This document shows positions 18,410-26,676 of a DNA stretch of 64,000 nucleotides, piece after piece. This DNA comes from Acidimicrobiia bacterium (GTDB lineage: Bacteria; Actinomycetota; Acidimicrobiia; IMCC26256; JADLDD01), in assembly GCA_020846855.1 (NCBI GenBank), contig JADLDD010000039.1, forward strand, positions 34,725 to 98,724. The letters run 5' to 3'. The notes beneath the pieces are model-generated. The model saw only the letters and a list, made by a program, of their open reading frames with translations. It was not told where the DNA came from and made no database searches. The translations under genes were made by a program, and so were the position numbers. Positions within the stretch are counted from its first letter, which is position 1; each line of letters begins with the position of its first letter.

Positions 18410-18446
18410 CGGGGGGACGGGCAGGCCTCGGCTCAGGTCCGCGCGG

Positions 18447-19214
18447 TCAGGAGAGCAGGGGGGTGAGGCGGCGGTTGGTGGCGTCGAGGATGGCTCGCGC
18501 CACGGCGTCGGCCTCGGAGTGACCTCGAACCAGGGCTGAGCCCGACATCACCTGCTCGCCGTGGGGCAGCACGAACACCACGGTGACCACCGCCACGTCG
18601 TGCATTCCCACCCGGACCACGTGGGCGCTCTCCACGTCGACGCGCTCGGCCGCCGCCTCGAGTTGGCGCAGCGCGTCGACCGTCGCCGCCGCCACGAGCC
18701 GGTGCTGGGCGCTGGAGGCCACCGAGCCCTCGGCGAAGCCCACCGCGGTGTCGTCGTCGCGGGTCAACGTGACGCGCACCAGCGAGCGCAGGCCGCTCGC
18801 CTCCGCGGTGATGGCGCTGATCAGCGGACGGAACTCGAGCCCGGACTCGTAGGCGTAGGGGCCGTCGTCAGGGCCGATCTGGACCACCGAGACGACCCGC
18901 CGGTCGAGCTCGAGGCCGAAGCTGGCCAGGGCCACCGACTGCACGTCACGGGCGATCTGCTTGGCGTGCTTGCCGGGCCGGGCGAGCACGTGGAGCTCCA
19001 CCACCCGGCCGGTGTCGTCGACGACCACCCGGGCGGCCGAGATCTCCGCGAGCCGGCAGAGCTCCTCCTCGAGAGACCGCGCGACGTGGTCGTCGACGCC
19101 GCCGTCGGTGTCGTGGCCGAGCGAGGTGCCACCGCGGTGCCCGTTGCCGCGGTCATGATGATGCCCCGCATCACCGGCCGGGTCGCGGGGCCGTTCGTCC
19201 TGATCGTCAAACAT
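18447..19214 (-). CDS. Conserved hypothetical protein
   Basis: Well-formed protein, LCRLAEISAARVVVDDTGRVVELHVLARPGKHAKQIARDVQSVALASFGLELDRR; no confident family. Confidence 0.65.
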   Translation of the reverse strand: MFDDQDERPRDPAGDAGHHHDRGNGHRGGTSLGHDTDGGVDDHVARSLEEELCRLAEISAARVVVDDTGRVVELHVLARPGKHAKQIARDVQSVALASFGLELDRRVVSVVQIGPDDGPYAYESGLEFRPLISAITAEASGLRSLVRVTLTRDDDTAVGFAEGSVASSAQHRLVAAATVDALRQLEAAAERVDVESAHVVRVGMHDVAVVTVVFVLPHGEQVMSGSALVRGHSEADAVARAILDATNRRLTPLLS

Positions 19215-19260
19215 GGTTCCCCACCATGAGATCGTTCACCATGGTCGCAGCATGGTCGAT

Positions 19261-19290
19261 CGCCGTCCCTAGCCTCGCCGTCCCTAGCCT
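19261..19290. repeat. 15-bp perfect tandem duplication (CGCCGTCCCTAGCCT)x2
   Basis: Direct reading; upstream of the minus-strand gene 18447..19214. Confidence 0.9.
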
Positions 19291-19519
19291 CGTCGGGCCC
19301 CGCCCACCCGAGCCCCGATGTCGGACCCGCCGGGCCGAACGCTAACCGGATACGAGCCCGGGCGCGGGGATGTCCGGGTGGTGGGTATCGACAACGGGGA
19401 TTCGCCGGCGATCCCCGGATCGGGCTTGCACGACGCCACGATTCCCGCGATGCTGCTGTGGCTGGTGTCGCCTTGTGGGGTGAATGTCCGCGCCGGGCGG
19501 TGCCCGAGTCCCTAAGGTC

Positions 19520-19734
19520 GGCGGTCGGAAAGGCCGATGACCACGGGGAAGAGGGTCGCCCGAGCACCAGCAGGAGGAGGAGGGGAGCCGGGAACAACAA
19601 CGACGATCCGGCGGAGACGGCAAGACCCCAGTGGGGTTGGCGGTAACAAGCCTCTGCGTCCTCTGAGCGAAGCGGTGCCCCACGGGCCAGGAGAAGCGCC
19701 CCGGGAGCAGCGTCCGCAAAGGGGGAATGCTCCC
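19520..19734 (+). promoter_or_regulatory. Long, potentially structured 5' leader ahead of a 29-aa ORF and HD-type genes
   Basis: TAAGGT -10-like at 19512-19517; hairpin GACCCCagtGGGGTT; terminal stem GGGAGCA (19703-19709)/TGCTCCC (19728-19734) directly abutting ATG. Confidence 0.45.
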
Positions 19735-19824
19735 ATGAAGAAGGTCGCGGTTCGTCTCGCCCTGGTGGCCTCGTCGGTCGCCGCTCTGCTGCTCGCCGGC
19801 GGTGCCGGCTACGGCATCCGTTGA
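19735..19824 (+). CDS. 29-aa putative membrane/leader peptide
   Basis: MKKVAVRLALVASSVAALLLAGGAGYGIR preceded by aaaggggg RBS. Confidence 0.55.
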   Translation: MKKVAVRLALVASSVAALLLAGGAGYGIR

Positions 19825-19885
19825 GCCCCCGCGGGGGTCTTGCCGCCTCCGCCCGATCGTCCCCGGCGCCGCCCCACGAACGGAC

Positions 19886-21232
19886 ATGGACACCCAGTCG
19901 GCCCCGCGGGGCCTCACGCGCTACGTGGTGATGGCGGGCGCCGCCGGCGTCCTCGCCACCGTCGCGCTGGCCTGGGACCGGCCCGGGCCCTCGTGGGTGC
20001 CGTTCGCGTTCCTCGCCGCCCTCTTCGCCTACGCCGAGAACGTGGCGCTCGACCTGCCCTCGGGCGGCTCGATGAGCTCCAGCTTCATGCTGGTCATGGC
20101 CGCGGCCGTGATCTTCCGGGCCGAGGCCGCTCCGGTAGGGGTGGCGGCCATCGGCCTGTGCGGCGGCCTCTACCTGCCCCACCTGCGCCGCGGCGAGTGG
20201 CGCAAGGTGATCGGCAACACCGGGGCCTTCGGGCTGGCCGCGGCCGCGGTGGCCGCCCTGTCCCTCGCCTACCCGGAGTCGCTGCTGCGCAACCCGGCGG
20301 CCCTCATCGCCGGCTCGGCCGTGATGGCGGTGGCCTTCTTCGCGGTCAACACCGTCGTGGTGGCCGGGTACTACGCCCTCGCCACCGGCGAGCCGCTCCG
20401 GCCCGTGCTGGGCGCCATGCTGCGCCACGGCCACCTCCAGGTGTACCCGTTCGCGGTGCTGGGCGTGATGCTCGGCCGCCTCTACCTCGACCTCGGGGTC
20501 TCGGTGCTGCCGCTCTTCGTGGTGCCGGTACTCGTGGCCCGCCAGACCTTCGCGTCGTACCTCGCCCTGCGCCGGGCCCACGAGGACACCGTGCGGGTGC
20601 TGGTCGGCGCCCTCGAGGCCAAGGACCACTACACCGCGGGCCACGCCGAGCGGGTGGCGCGCTTCGCCGACTACATGGGCCGGGAGCTGGGCTTCGGGTT
20701 CACCCGCCTCGAGCGCCTGCGCCTGGCGGCGTTGATGCACGACGTCGGCAAGCTCATCGTGCCCAACCACCTCCTCAACAAGCCCGGCAAGCTCACGGCC
20801 GAGGAGTACGCGCGGGTTCGCCGTCACGAGCCCGTCTCGGTCGAGATCCTGACCGCCATCGACTTCCTGGCCCCGGTGGCGCCGTCGGCCTCCGGCGAGT
20901 TCTCGCGCTTCGAGAACGTCGACGAGGAGCGACCCGTGGAGCCGTTCATCGTGGCCGTCGCCGACGCCTTCGACGCCATGACCTCCACCCGGTCGTACCG
21001 CAAGGCGCTCAGCCAGTCGGTGGCCGTCTCCGAGCTGCGCGACAAGGCCGGGTCCCAGTTCCATCCGTCCTGCGTCGACGCCCTGGTCGCCGCGCTCGAG
21101 CGCCGGGGCGAGGTGTACGGCGCCGGCCACGAGGAGGACGCGGAGCACTTCGACCAGCCCCCGCCGGCCGCGGGCCTGGGCTCGGCCGGCCTCGGCGACC
21201 TCGTCCCCGACCCGCGAGACAGGAGCACCTGA
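19886..21232 (+). CDS. Membrane-anchored HD domain protein (HD-GYP-like but GYP motif missing)
   Basis: HD motif LAALMHDVGKLIVPNHLLNKPGKL and VADAFDAMTSTRSYRKAL; the HHE..DG.GYP segment is replaced by SASGEFSRFENVDEE. Confidence 0.8.
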   Translation: MDTQSAPRGLTRYVVMAGAAGVLATVALAWDRPGPSWVPFAFLAALFAYAENVALDLPSGGSMSSSFMLVMAAAVIFRAEAAPVGVAAIGLCGGLYLPHLRRGEWRKVIGNTGAFGLAAAAVAALSLAYPESLLRNPAALIAGSAVMAVAFFAVNTVVVAGYYALATGEPLRPVLGAMLRHGHLQVYPFAVLGVMLGRLYLDLGVSVLPLFVVPVLVARQTFASYLALRRAHEDTVRVLVGALEAKDHYTAGHAERVARFADYMGRELGFGFTRLERLRLAALMHDVGKLIVPNHLLNKPGKLTAEEYARVRRHEPVSVEILTAIDFLAPVAPSASGEFSRFENVDEERPVEPFIVAVADAFDAMTSTRSYRKALSQSVAVSELRDKAGSQFHPSCVDALVAALERRGEVYGAGHEEDAEHFDQPPPAAGLGSAGLGDLVPDPRDRST

Positions 21233-22485
21233 TGACCGGTGCCGACGACCGCCTCCGCGCCCGGGCCGCCCTCGTCGCCGTCCTCACCGCCGCCGTCGGT
21301 GTGGTGGCGCACGTCGTCGCGCCCGACACCGAGGCTTTCACCGTCGTGGTGCTCACCGGCGCGGTGGCCTTCGGGGAGCTCGTGGAGCTGCGCCCGCCGC
21401 GCCGCACCGCGATCCCCCTCGCCTTCGCCGTGCTCCTGGTGGTCGCCCGGGCCCTCCCCGTGGGAGAGGGGCTGGCGGCCTTCGCGGCGGGCGAGGTGAT
21501 CGCCGCCGGCGTGCGGCTCAGTCCGCAGGGGTTGCGCGCCCGCGCCGGCGTCGCAGCCGCCCGAACGTTGGTGGCGCTCGTGACGCTGGCCACGTTCCAC
21601 TACGTGATCGACGGGTGGGGCAACCGGTCGCGATGGGTGGTGCTCGTCGCACTGGCGGCCGGGTCGATCGGCGGCCTGGCGGTGCACGAGGTGCTCGTCT
21701 ACCTGGAGACGCGCCGCCGCCCCGCCCCCCTGGTGGAGCGGTCCGCCGAGCTGGCCCTGGTCACGAGCGCCATGCTGATGGCCATCGGGTACGGCGGCGT
21801 GGGGGGCGACGGCGCCATGGGCCTCGGCGGCGCGGCGATGTTCTCGATGCCCCTGCTCGCCGCCTGGTACTCGTTCATGCACCTGCACTCGACGCGCCGT
21901 ACCTACGACCAGACGATCCGCGCCCTCTCCTCCGTACCCGAGCTGGGTGGACTCGTCCGGGAGGGGCACGCGGCCCGCGTCGCGGAGCTGGCCGTCGCGA
22001 TGGGGCGGGAGCTGCGCCTCGACCGCGCCGAGGTCGACCACCTGGAGACGGCCGCGTTGCTCCACCACATCGGCCACGTCTGCCTCGACGATCCCGAGGT
22101 GCTCGGGCGCCCGGTCGAGATGGCGGAGGTCGCGGCGACCGGGGCGGAGATGCTCGCCGGCAGCGACCACCTCCGCCCGATGAGCGAGATCGTGGCCACG
22201 TCGGCATTCGGGCCGGGCACCGCGCCGGGCGACGTGGCGCCGGAGCGGGTTCTCGCCGGCCAGATCCTGCGGGTGGCCAGCGCCTACGACGAGCTGGCCG
22301 GCGGCTCCGTCGACGACGGCATCGCGGCCCGGGAGACGCTGTTCTCGAGCCCGGTGTACTCCTACGACGTACGGGTGGTGACCGCTCTCGACCGGGTGCT
22401 GGCCCGGCGGGAGTCGCCGCGCCGCTCGGACCGGGCCGCCACCGCGGTGGCCGAGCGCGAGCTCGAGGACCGCGACGCCCGGTAG
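21232..22485 (+). CDS. Membrane-anchored degenerate HD-like paralog
   Basis: Start overlaps upstream stop (TGATG); GHAARVAELAVAMGRELRLDRAEVDHLETAALLHHIGHV aligns by eye with the upstream HD protein but HD is replaced by HH. Confidence 0.75.
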   Translation: MTGADDRLRARAALVAVLTAAVGVVAHVVAPDTEAFTVVVLTGAVAFGELVELRPPRRTAIPLAFAVLLVVARALPVGEGLAAFAAGEVIAAGVRLSPQGLRARAGVAAARTLVALVTLATFHYVIDGWGNRSRWVVLVALAAGSIGGLAVHEVLVYLETRRRPAPLVERSAELALVTSAMLMAIGYGGVGGDGAMGLGGAAMFSMPLLAAWYSFMHLHSTRRTYDQTIRALSSVPELGGLVREGHAARVAELAVAMGRELRLDRAEVDHLETAALLHHIGHVCLDDPEVLGRPVEMAEVAATGAEMLAGSDHLRPMSEIVATSAFGPGTAPGDVAPERVLAGQILRVASAYDELAGGSVDDGIAARETLFSSPVYSYDVRVVTALDRVLARRESPRRSDRAATAVAERELEDRDAR

Positions 22486-22967
22486 CACACCGCCACCAAC
22501 CCGACGGCGAGGACCAGGTCGCCGAAGCTGAGCAGCTGGTTGACCGGCGCGCGGACGAGGATGCGGTCGTCGAGCACGGTGAGCAGGTCGCCGGGCCGTT
22601 CCGGGCGGTGCTTGACGGTGGTGACCAGCTCGGCACCCGCGGGCGGCCGGTAGGGCATGCCGCCGTTCAGCGCGATGACCACGGCGTTCATCGCCACCCC
22701 GATCACCACGATCGACATGGCCCGGAGGCGGAGGTTGGCCAAGCCGAACCCGAGGATCAGCACGTAGCTGGCCAGGAGGATCGCGAAGCCCACGTCGTCG
22801 GCGCGGCCGTCGGGCATCGGGGCGGCCACCACCGCGATCTGCAGGCCGAAGCCGGCGAGGAGCAACCACGGGTGCTCCAGGTGGACGCTCGCGAGGCGGC
22901 GGAAGCTCCCGCCCGTCACCAGGACCACGAGCAGGGCGAGCAGCAGGGCCACCGCCATGAAGGGCAC
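22362..22967 (-). CDS. DUF5317-like multi-TM protein
   Basis: Hydrophobic protein VPFMAVALLLALLVVLVTGGSFRRLASVHLEHPWLLLAGFGLQ...ALNGGMPYRP; GTG start with TACCCT 6 nt upstream; only this part of the 1368-aa ORF looks real. Confidence 0.65.
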   Translation of the reverse strand: MPFMAVALLLALLVVLVTGGSFRRLASVHLEHPWLLLAGFGLQIAVVAAPMPDGRADDVGFAILLASYVLILGFGLANLRLRAMSIVVIGVAMNAVVIALNGGMPYRPPAGAELVTTVKHRPERPGDLLTVLDDRILVRAPVNQLLSFGDLVLAVGLVAVCYRASRSSSSRSATAVAARSERRGDSRRASTRSRAVTTRTS

Positions 22968-22994
22968 GGAGCGAGGGTAGCTACGATGCGCCCC

Positions 22995-23816
22995 GTGGAC
23001 GGGGAATCGACCGGGGGAGCAGTCCGCCACGGCGACGTCGTCTACGCGGTCGACGGCCCGGTCGCGCGGTTGACCATCGACCGGCCCGAACGACGCAACG
23101 CCATGTCGTACGGGGTGATGGCCGGCCTGCGCGAGTCGGTGGCGGCCGCCCGCTCCGACGACGCGGTCCGGGTGGTCGTCCTCACCGGCGCCGGGGACCA
23201 GGCGTTCTGCGCCGGGGCCGACCTCTCCTCGATCGGTGACGGGTCGCCCGGTGGAGCGGGAGCGGCGGCCGCACACGAGGGTCGGGGCCTGCTGGCGGCG
23301 CTGTTCCGCGACCTGTGGTCGCTCGGCAAGCCGACGGTCGCGCGTGTCCGGGGCTACGCGCTGGCCGGGGGGTTCGGCCTGGCGCTGGCGTGCGACTTCG
23401 TGGTCGCCGCCGACGACGCCCGCTTCGGGACCCCCGAGGTGAAGGTGGGCCTGTGGCCGTACATGATCACCGTGCCGTTGCTCCGCTCGATGCCGCCCAA
23501 GAAGGCGCTGGAGCTGATGTCGACGGGCCGGCGGGTCGACGCCGCCGAGGCCGAGCGGATCGGCTTCGTGACCCGGGTGGTGCCGGCGGGCGAGCTCGAC
23601 GCCGCCGTCGACGAGCTGGCCGCCACGCTGGCCGCCACGTCGCCGCTCGTGTCGCGCTGGGGACGGCAGTCGTTCTACCGGGCCCTGGAGATGCGGGCCG
23701 ACGAAGCGCTCGACTACCTGCAGGCGATGCTGAGCGTGACCACGCTCTCCGAGGATTCGGCCGAGGGCATCACCGCGTTCCTGGAGAAGCGCTCCCCCGA
23801 GTGGCGGGGGCGCTGA
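22995..23816 (+). CDS. Enoyl-CoA hydratase/isomerase family protein
   Basis: IDRPERRNAMSYGVM, GAGDQAFCAGADLSSIG, GGFGLALACDFVVAADDARFGTPEVKVGL. Confidence 0.93.
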   Translation: MDGESTGGAVRHGDVVYAVDGPVARLTIDRPERRNAMSYGVMAGLRESVAAARSDDAVRVVVLTGAGDQAFCAGADLSSIGDGSPGGAGAAAAHEGRGLLAALFRDLWSLGKPTVARVRGYALAGGFGLALACDFVVAADDARFGTPEVKVGLWPYMITVPLLRSMPPKKALELMSTGRRVDAAEAERIGFVTRVVPAGELDAAVDELAATLAATSPLVSRWGRQSFYRALEMRADEALDYLQAMLSVTTLSEDSAEGITAFLEKRSPEWRGR

Positions 23817-23861
23817 CGTGCGCCCGCGCGTGGGTGGTCGCGCACGGTCGGGGGTGTTGAC

Positions 23862-25460
23862 GTGACCTCCACCGGGGGCGGCGACGTCCACGACTGGGGC
23901 CCGCTCGTGGGCGACCTCGCCGAGCGGCGTGAGCGCGCGCTCGCCATGGGCGGTCCCGACCGGGTGGAGCGCCAGCGGTCCCTCGGCAAGCTCACGGTGC
24001 GCGAGCGTCTCGACCTGCTGCTCGACCCCGGCACGTGGGTCGAGTACGGGCTCCTCGCCGACCACATGGATCCCGGCCTGGGCGACCGCTACCTGGCCGC
24101 CGACGGTGCGATAACCGGTATCGGGGCGATCGACGGGCGCCCGGTGGCGGTGGCGGCCTACGACTTCACCGTCATGGCCGGGTCGATGGGTCGGGTCGGC
24201 GAGGACAAGATCGCCCGCCTGCGCGCCCACGCGTTGTCCCAGCGCATCCCCATGGTGTGGCTGCTCGACTCGGCCGGGGCGCGCATCCAGGCCACGAGCG
24301 GCTCGGGGTTCGCCGGCGCCGGGGCGCTCTTCCGGGAGCAGGTGGCGATGAGCGGCGTCGTCCCGATGGTCGCCGCCATGCTCGGTCACTGCGCGGCCGG
24401 AACGGCCTACATCCCGGCTCTGGCCGACTTCGTCCCCATGGTCAAGGGCACCTCGTCGATGGCTCTGGGCGGCCGCCACCTCGTGAAGGCGGCGGTGGGA
24501 GAGGACGTCACCGAGGAGGAGATGGGCGGCTCCGCGGTGCACACCACGATCTCCGGGGTCGCCGACCTCGAGGTGGCCGACGACCGCGAGTGCCTGGCGA
24601 CGGTGCGGCGCTACCTGTCGTTCTTCCCCGCCCACAACCGGGAACGCCCGCCGGTGCGTGAGGCGGGCGCCGCCGGTGCTCCGGCCGACCCGGTCGACCG
24701 GCGCTGCGAGGAGCTCTACGGGATCGTGCCCACCGCGCCGCGGCGGGCCTACGACATGCGCAAGGTCGTGACCGCCGTCGTCGACGGCGGCGACGTCCTG
24801 TGGATCAAGCCCGGCTGGGCGAAGAACATCCTGACGGGTCTGGCCCGGGTCGGCGGCGAACCGGTGGGGGTCGTCGCCAACCAGCCCATGGTCCTGGGCG
24901 GCGCGCTCGACGTGAACGCCGCCGACAAGGCCGCCCGCTTCGTGTGGCTCTGCGATGCGTTCAACATCCCGCTGGTCTTCCTGCACGACGTTCCCGGCTT
25001 CATCGTCGGGTCGGCCGTGGAGAAGCAGGGGATCATCCGCCACGGAGCCAAGATGCTCTTCGCGGTCAGCGAGGCGACGGTGCCGAAGGTCTCGGTGGTG
25101 CTGCGCAAGAGCTACGGCGCCGGGTACTTCGTGATGAACGGCATGGCCTACGAGGCCGACTACATCGTCGGGTGGCCCACGGCCGAGATCGCGGTCATGG
25201 GGCCCGACGGCGCGGTGAACATCATCCACCGCAAGACCCTCGAGGCGATCCCCGACGAGGCCGAGAGGGCCCAGCGGCGCCTCGAGCTCGCCGAGGAGAT
25301 CCGCGCCCACATCGATCCGTACGTCGCGGCCGGCCACGCCCAGCTCGACGCCGTCATCGACCCCGCCGACACCCGCCGGGCCATCGCCGAGGGTCTCCGG
25401 GTCGCCCGCGACAAGCGCGTCGAGCGCCCCTGGCGCAAGCACGGCGTGCTCCCGGTCTGA
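23862..25460 (+). CDS. Acyl-CoA carboxylase carboxyltransferase (beta) subunit
   Basis: GSMGRVGEDKIARL, LLDSAGARIQ, GHCAAGTAYIPALADFV, DVPGFIVGSAVEKQGIIRHGAKML. Confidence 0.93.
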   Translation: MTSTGGGDVHDWGPLVGDLAERRERALAMGGPDRVERQRSLGKLTVRERLDLLLDPGTWVEYGLLADHMDPGLGDRYLAADGAITGIGAIDGRPVAVAAYDFTVMAGSMGRVGEDKIARLRAHALSQRIPMVWLLDSAGARIQATSGSGFAGAGALFREQVAMSGVVPMVAAMLGHCAAGTAYIPALADFVPMVKGTSSMALGGRHLVKAAVGEDVTEEEMGGSAVHTTISGVADLEVADDRECLATVRRYLSFFPAHNRERPPVREAGAAGAPADPVDRRCEELYGIVPTAPRRAYDMRKVVTAVVDGGDVLWIKPGWAKNILTGLARVGGEPVGVVANQPMVLGGALDVNAADKAARFVWLCDAFNIPLVFLHDVPGFIVGSAVEKQGIIRHGAKMLFAVSEATVPKVSVVLRKSYGAGYFVMNGMAYEADYIVGWPTAEIAVMGPDGAVNIIHRKTLEAIPDEAERAQRRLELAEEIRAHIDPYVAAGHAQLDAVIDPADTRRAIAEGLRVARDKRVERPWRKHGVLPV

Positions 25461-25587
25461 CGAGTCGCTCGACGGATCGGGTGCTCCACCGCGCCGACCC
25501 GGGCCCACCGCCCGGCGGAGCGGGCGCCGGTCCGGCGTCGCCCGAGGGGCGCGGCGATCGCCCGGCCGGCGGGTAGGGTGCCGGCCC

Positions 25588-25806
25588 ATGGCTGAGGTCC
25601 GAGCGGAGATCACCGCGAACGTGTGGCAGGTGACGGCCGAGCTGGGGCAGCTCGTGGGCGAGGGCGACGAGATCTGCATCCTCGAGTCGATGAAGATGGA
25701 GATCCCCGTGGTCACCGAGACGCCCGGCGTGCTGGCCGAGCTCCACGTGGCGCCCGGCGACGTCGTCCAGGAAGGCGACCTGATCGCGGTCATCGACGAG
25801 TCGTGA
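25588..25806 (+). CDS. Biotin/lipoyl attachment protein (TB7.3-like BCCP)
   Basis: ILESMKMEIPVVTETPGVLAELHVAPGDVVQEGDLIAVI with biotinylation motif ESMKM. Confidence 0.93.
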   Translation: MAEVRAEITANVWQVTAELGQLVGEGDEICILESMKMEIPVVTETPGVLAELHVAPGDVVQEGDLIAVIDES

Positions 25807-26627
25807 TCCGCTGGGAGGAGCCGGCGCCGGAGGTTGCGCTGGCCGTCATCGATCGCCCGGAACGCCGCAACGCCCTCGACGCCGAGCACTGCCTCGACCT
25901 CCTCGGGCGCGTCCAGGCCGCGTCGGGCATCCGGGCGCTGGTGCTGACGGGGGAGGGCTCGGCGTTCTGCTCGGGAGCCGACCTCGGCCGCCGGGCCGCC
26001 GACGTGGGGTCCGGCGCGGGGTCCGCCGCCGGATCGGGGGCGCCTTCCGGAGCTCTCGAGGAGGGAGGTGGCGACTCCCTGCGCCCGGCGTTCGAGCGTC
26101 TGCTGTCGGCCGTCGTCGACCTGCCGGTACCGGTGATCGCGGCGGTCAACGGGCCGGCCCTCGGCGCCGGCCTCCAGCTGGCGGTGGCCTGCGACCTGCG
26201 GGTCGTGTCGGCGCAGGCCCGGCTCGGGATCCCGGCCTCGAAGCTGGGCGTCGTGCTGGGCGCGCCCAACGTCGCCCGCCTGGCCGGAGTGGTCGGCACC
26301 GCGTGGGCGCGCGACCTCCTCATCACCGGCCGCACCGTCGACGCCGCCGAGGCCGATCGCATGGGCCTCGTACACCGGACCGCCCCCGACGCCGCCTCCA
26401 CCGTGGATGTCGCGATCGAGTGGGCGACCGAGATCTCGGGGCTCGCGCCGTTGACCGTCGCAGGGCACAAGCGGGCCCTCAACCTGGTCGCCGAGGCCGC
26501 GGCGCTCGGCCCCGACGCCCGGGCGGAGATCGAACGGCTCGAGGCCGAGGCGTTCGCCAGCCGCGACCTCTCCGAGGGCCTGGCCGCGTTCGCCGAGAAG
26601 CGCACGCCGCGGTTCGAGGGGCGCTGA
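25803..26627 (+). CDS. Enoyl-CoA hydratase/isomerase family protein
   Basis: VIDRPERRNALDAEH, GEGSAFCSGADLG, GAGLQLAVACDLRVVSAQARLGIPASKLGV; 4-nt GTGA overlap with upstream gene. Confidence 0.92.
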   Translation: MIRWEEPAPEVALAVIDRPERRNALDAEHCLDLLGRVQAASGIRALVLTGEGSAFCSGADLGRRAADVGSGAGSAAGSGAPSGALEEGGGDSLRPAFERLLSAVVDLPVPVIAAVNGPALGAGLQLAVACDLRVVSAQARLGIPASKLGVVLGAPNVARLAGVVGTAWARDLLITGRTVDAAEADRMGLVHRTAPDAASTVDVAIEWATEISGLAPLTVAGHKRALNLVAEAAALGPDARAEIERLEAEAFASRDLSEGLAAFAEKRTPRFEGR

Positions 26628-26676
26628 CCGGCGCGAACCCGCGTTCGCGCACCGGGGGTTAAGCGCGACCGGAGCC

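Noticed and set aside
19520-19734. Known c-di-GMP-I (GEMM) or ydaO riboswitch
   Set aside because: GGCAA and CAAGCC-like fragments are present but conserved core elements as I remember them do not align; left as an unassigned structured leader
22362-26468. 1368-aa minus-strand ORF
   Set aside because: GC-shadow fusion antisense to enoyl-CoA hydratase, carboxyltransferase and biotinyl genes; only the 22362..22967 part has a credible protein
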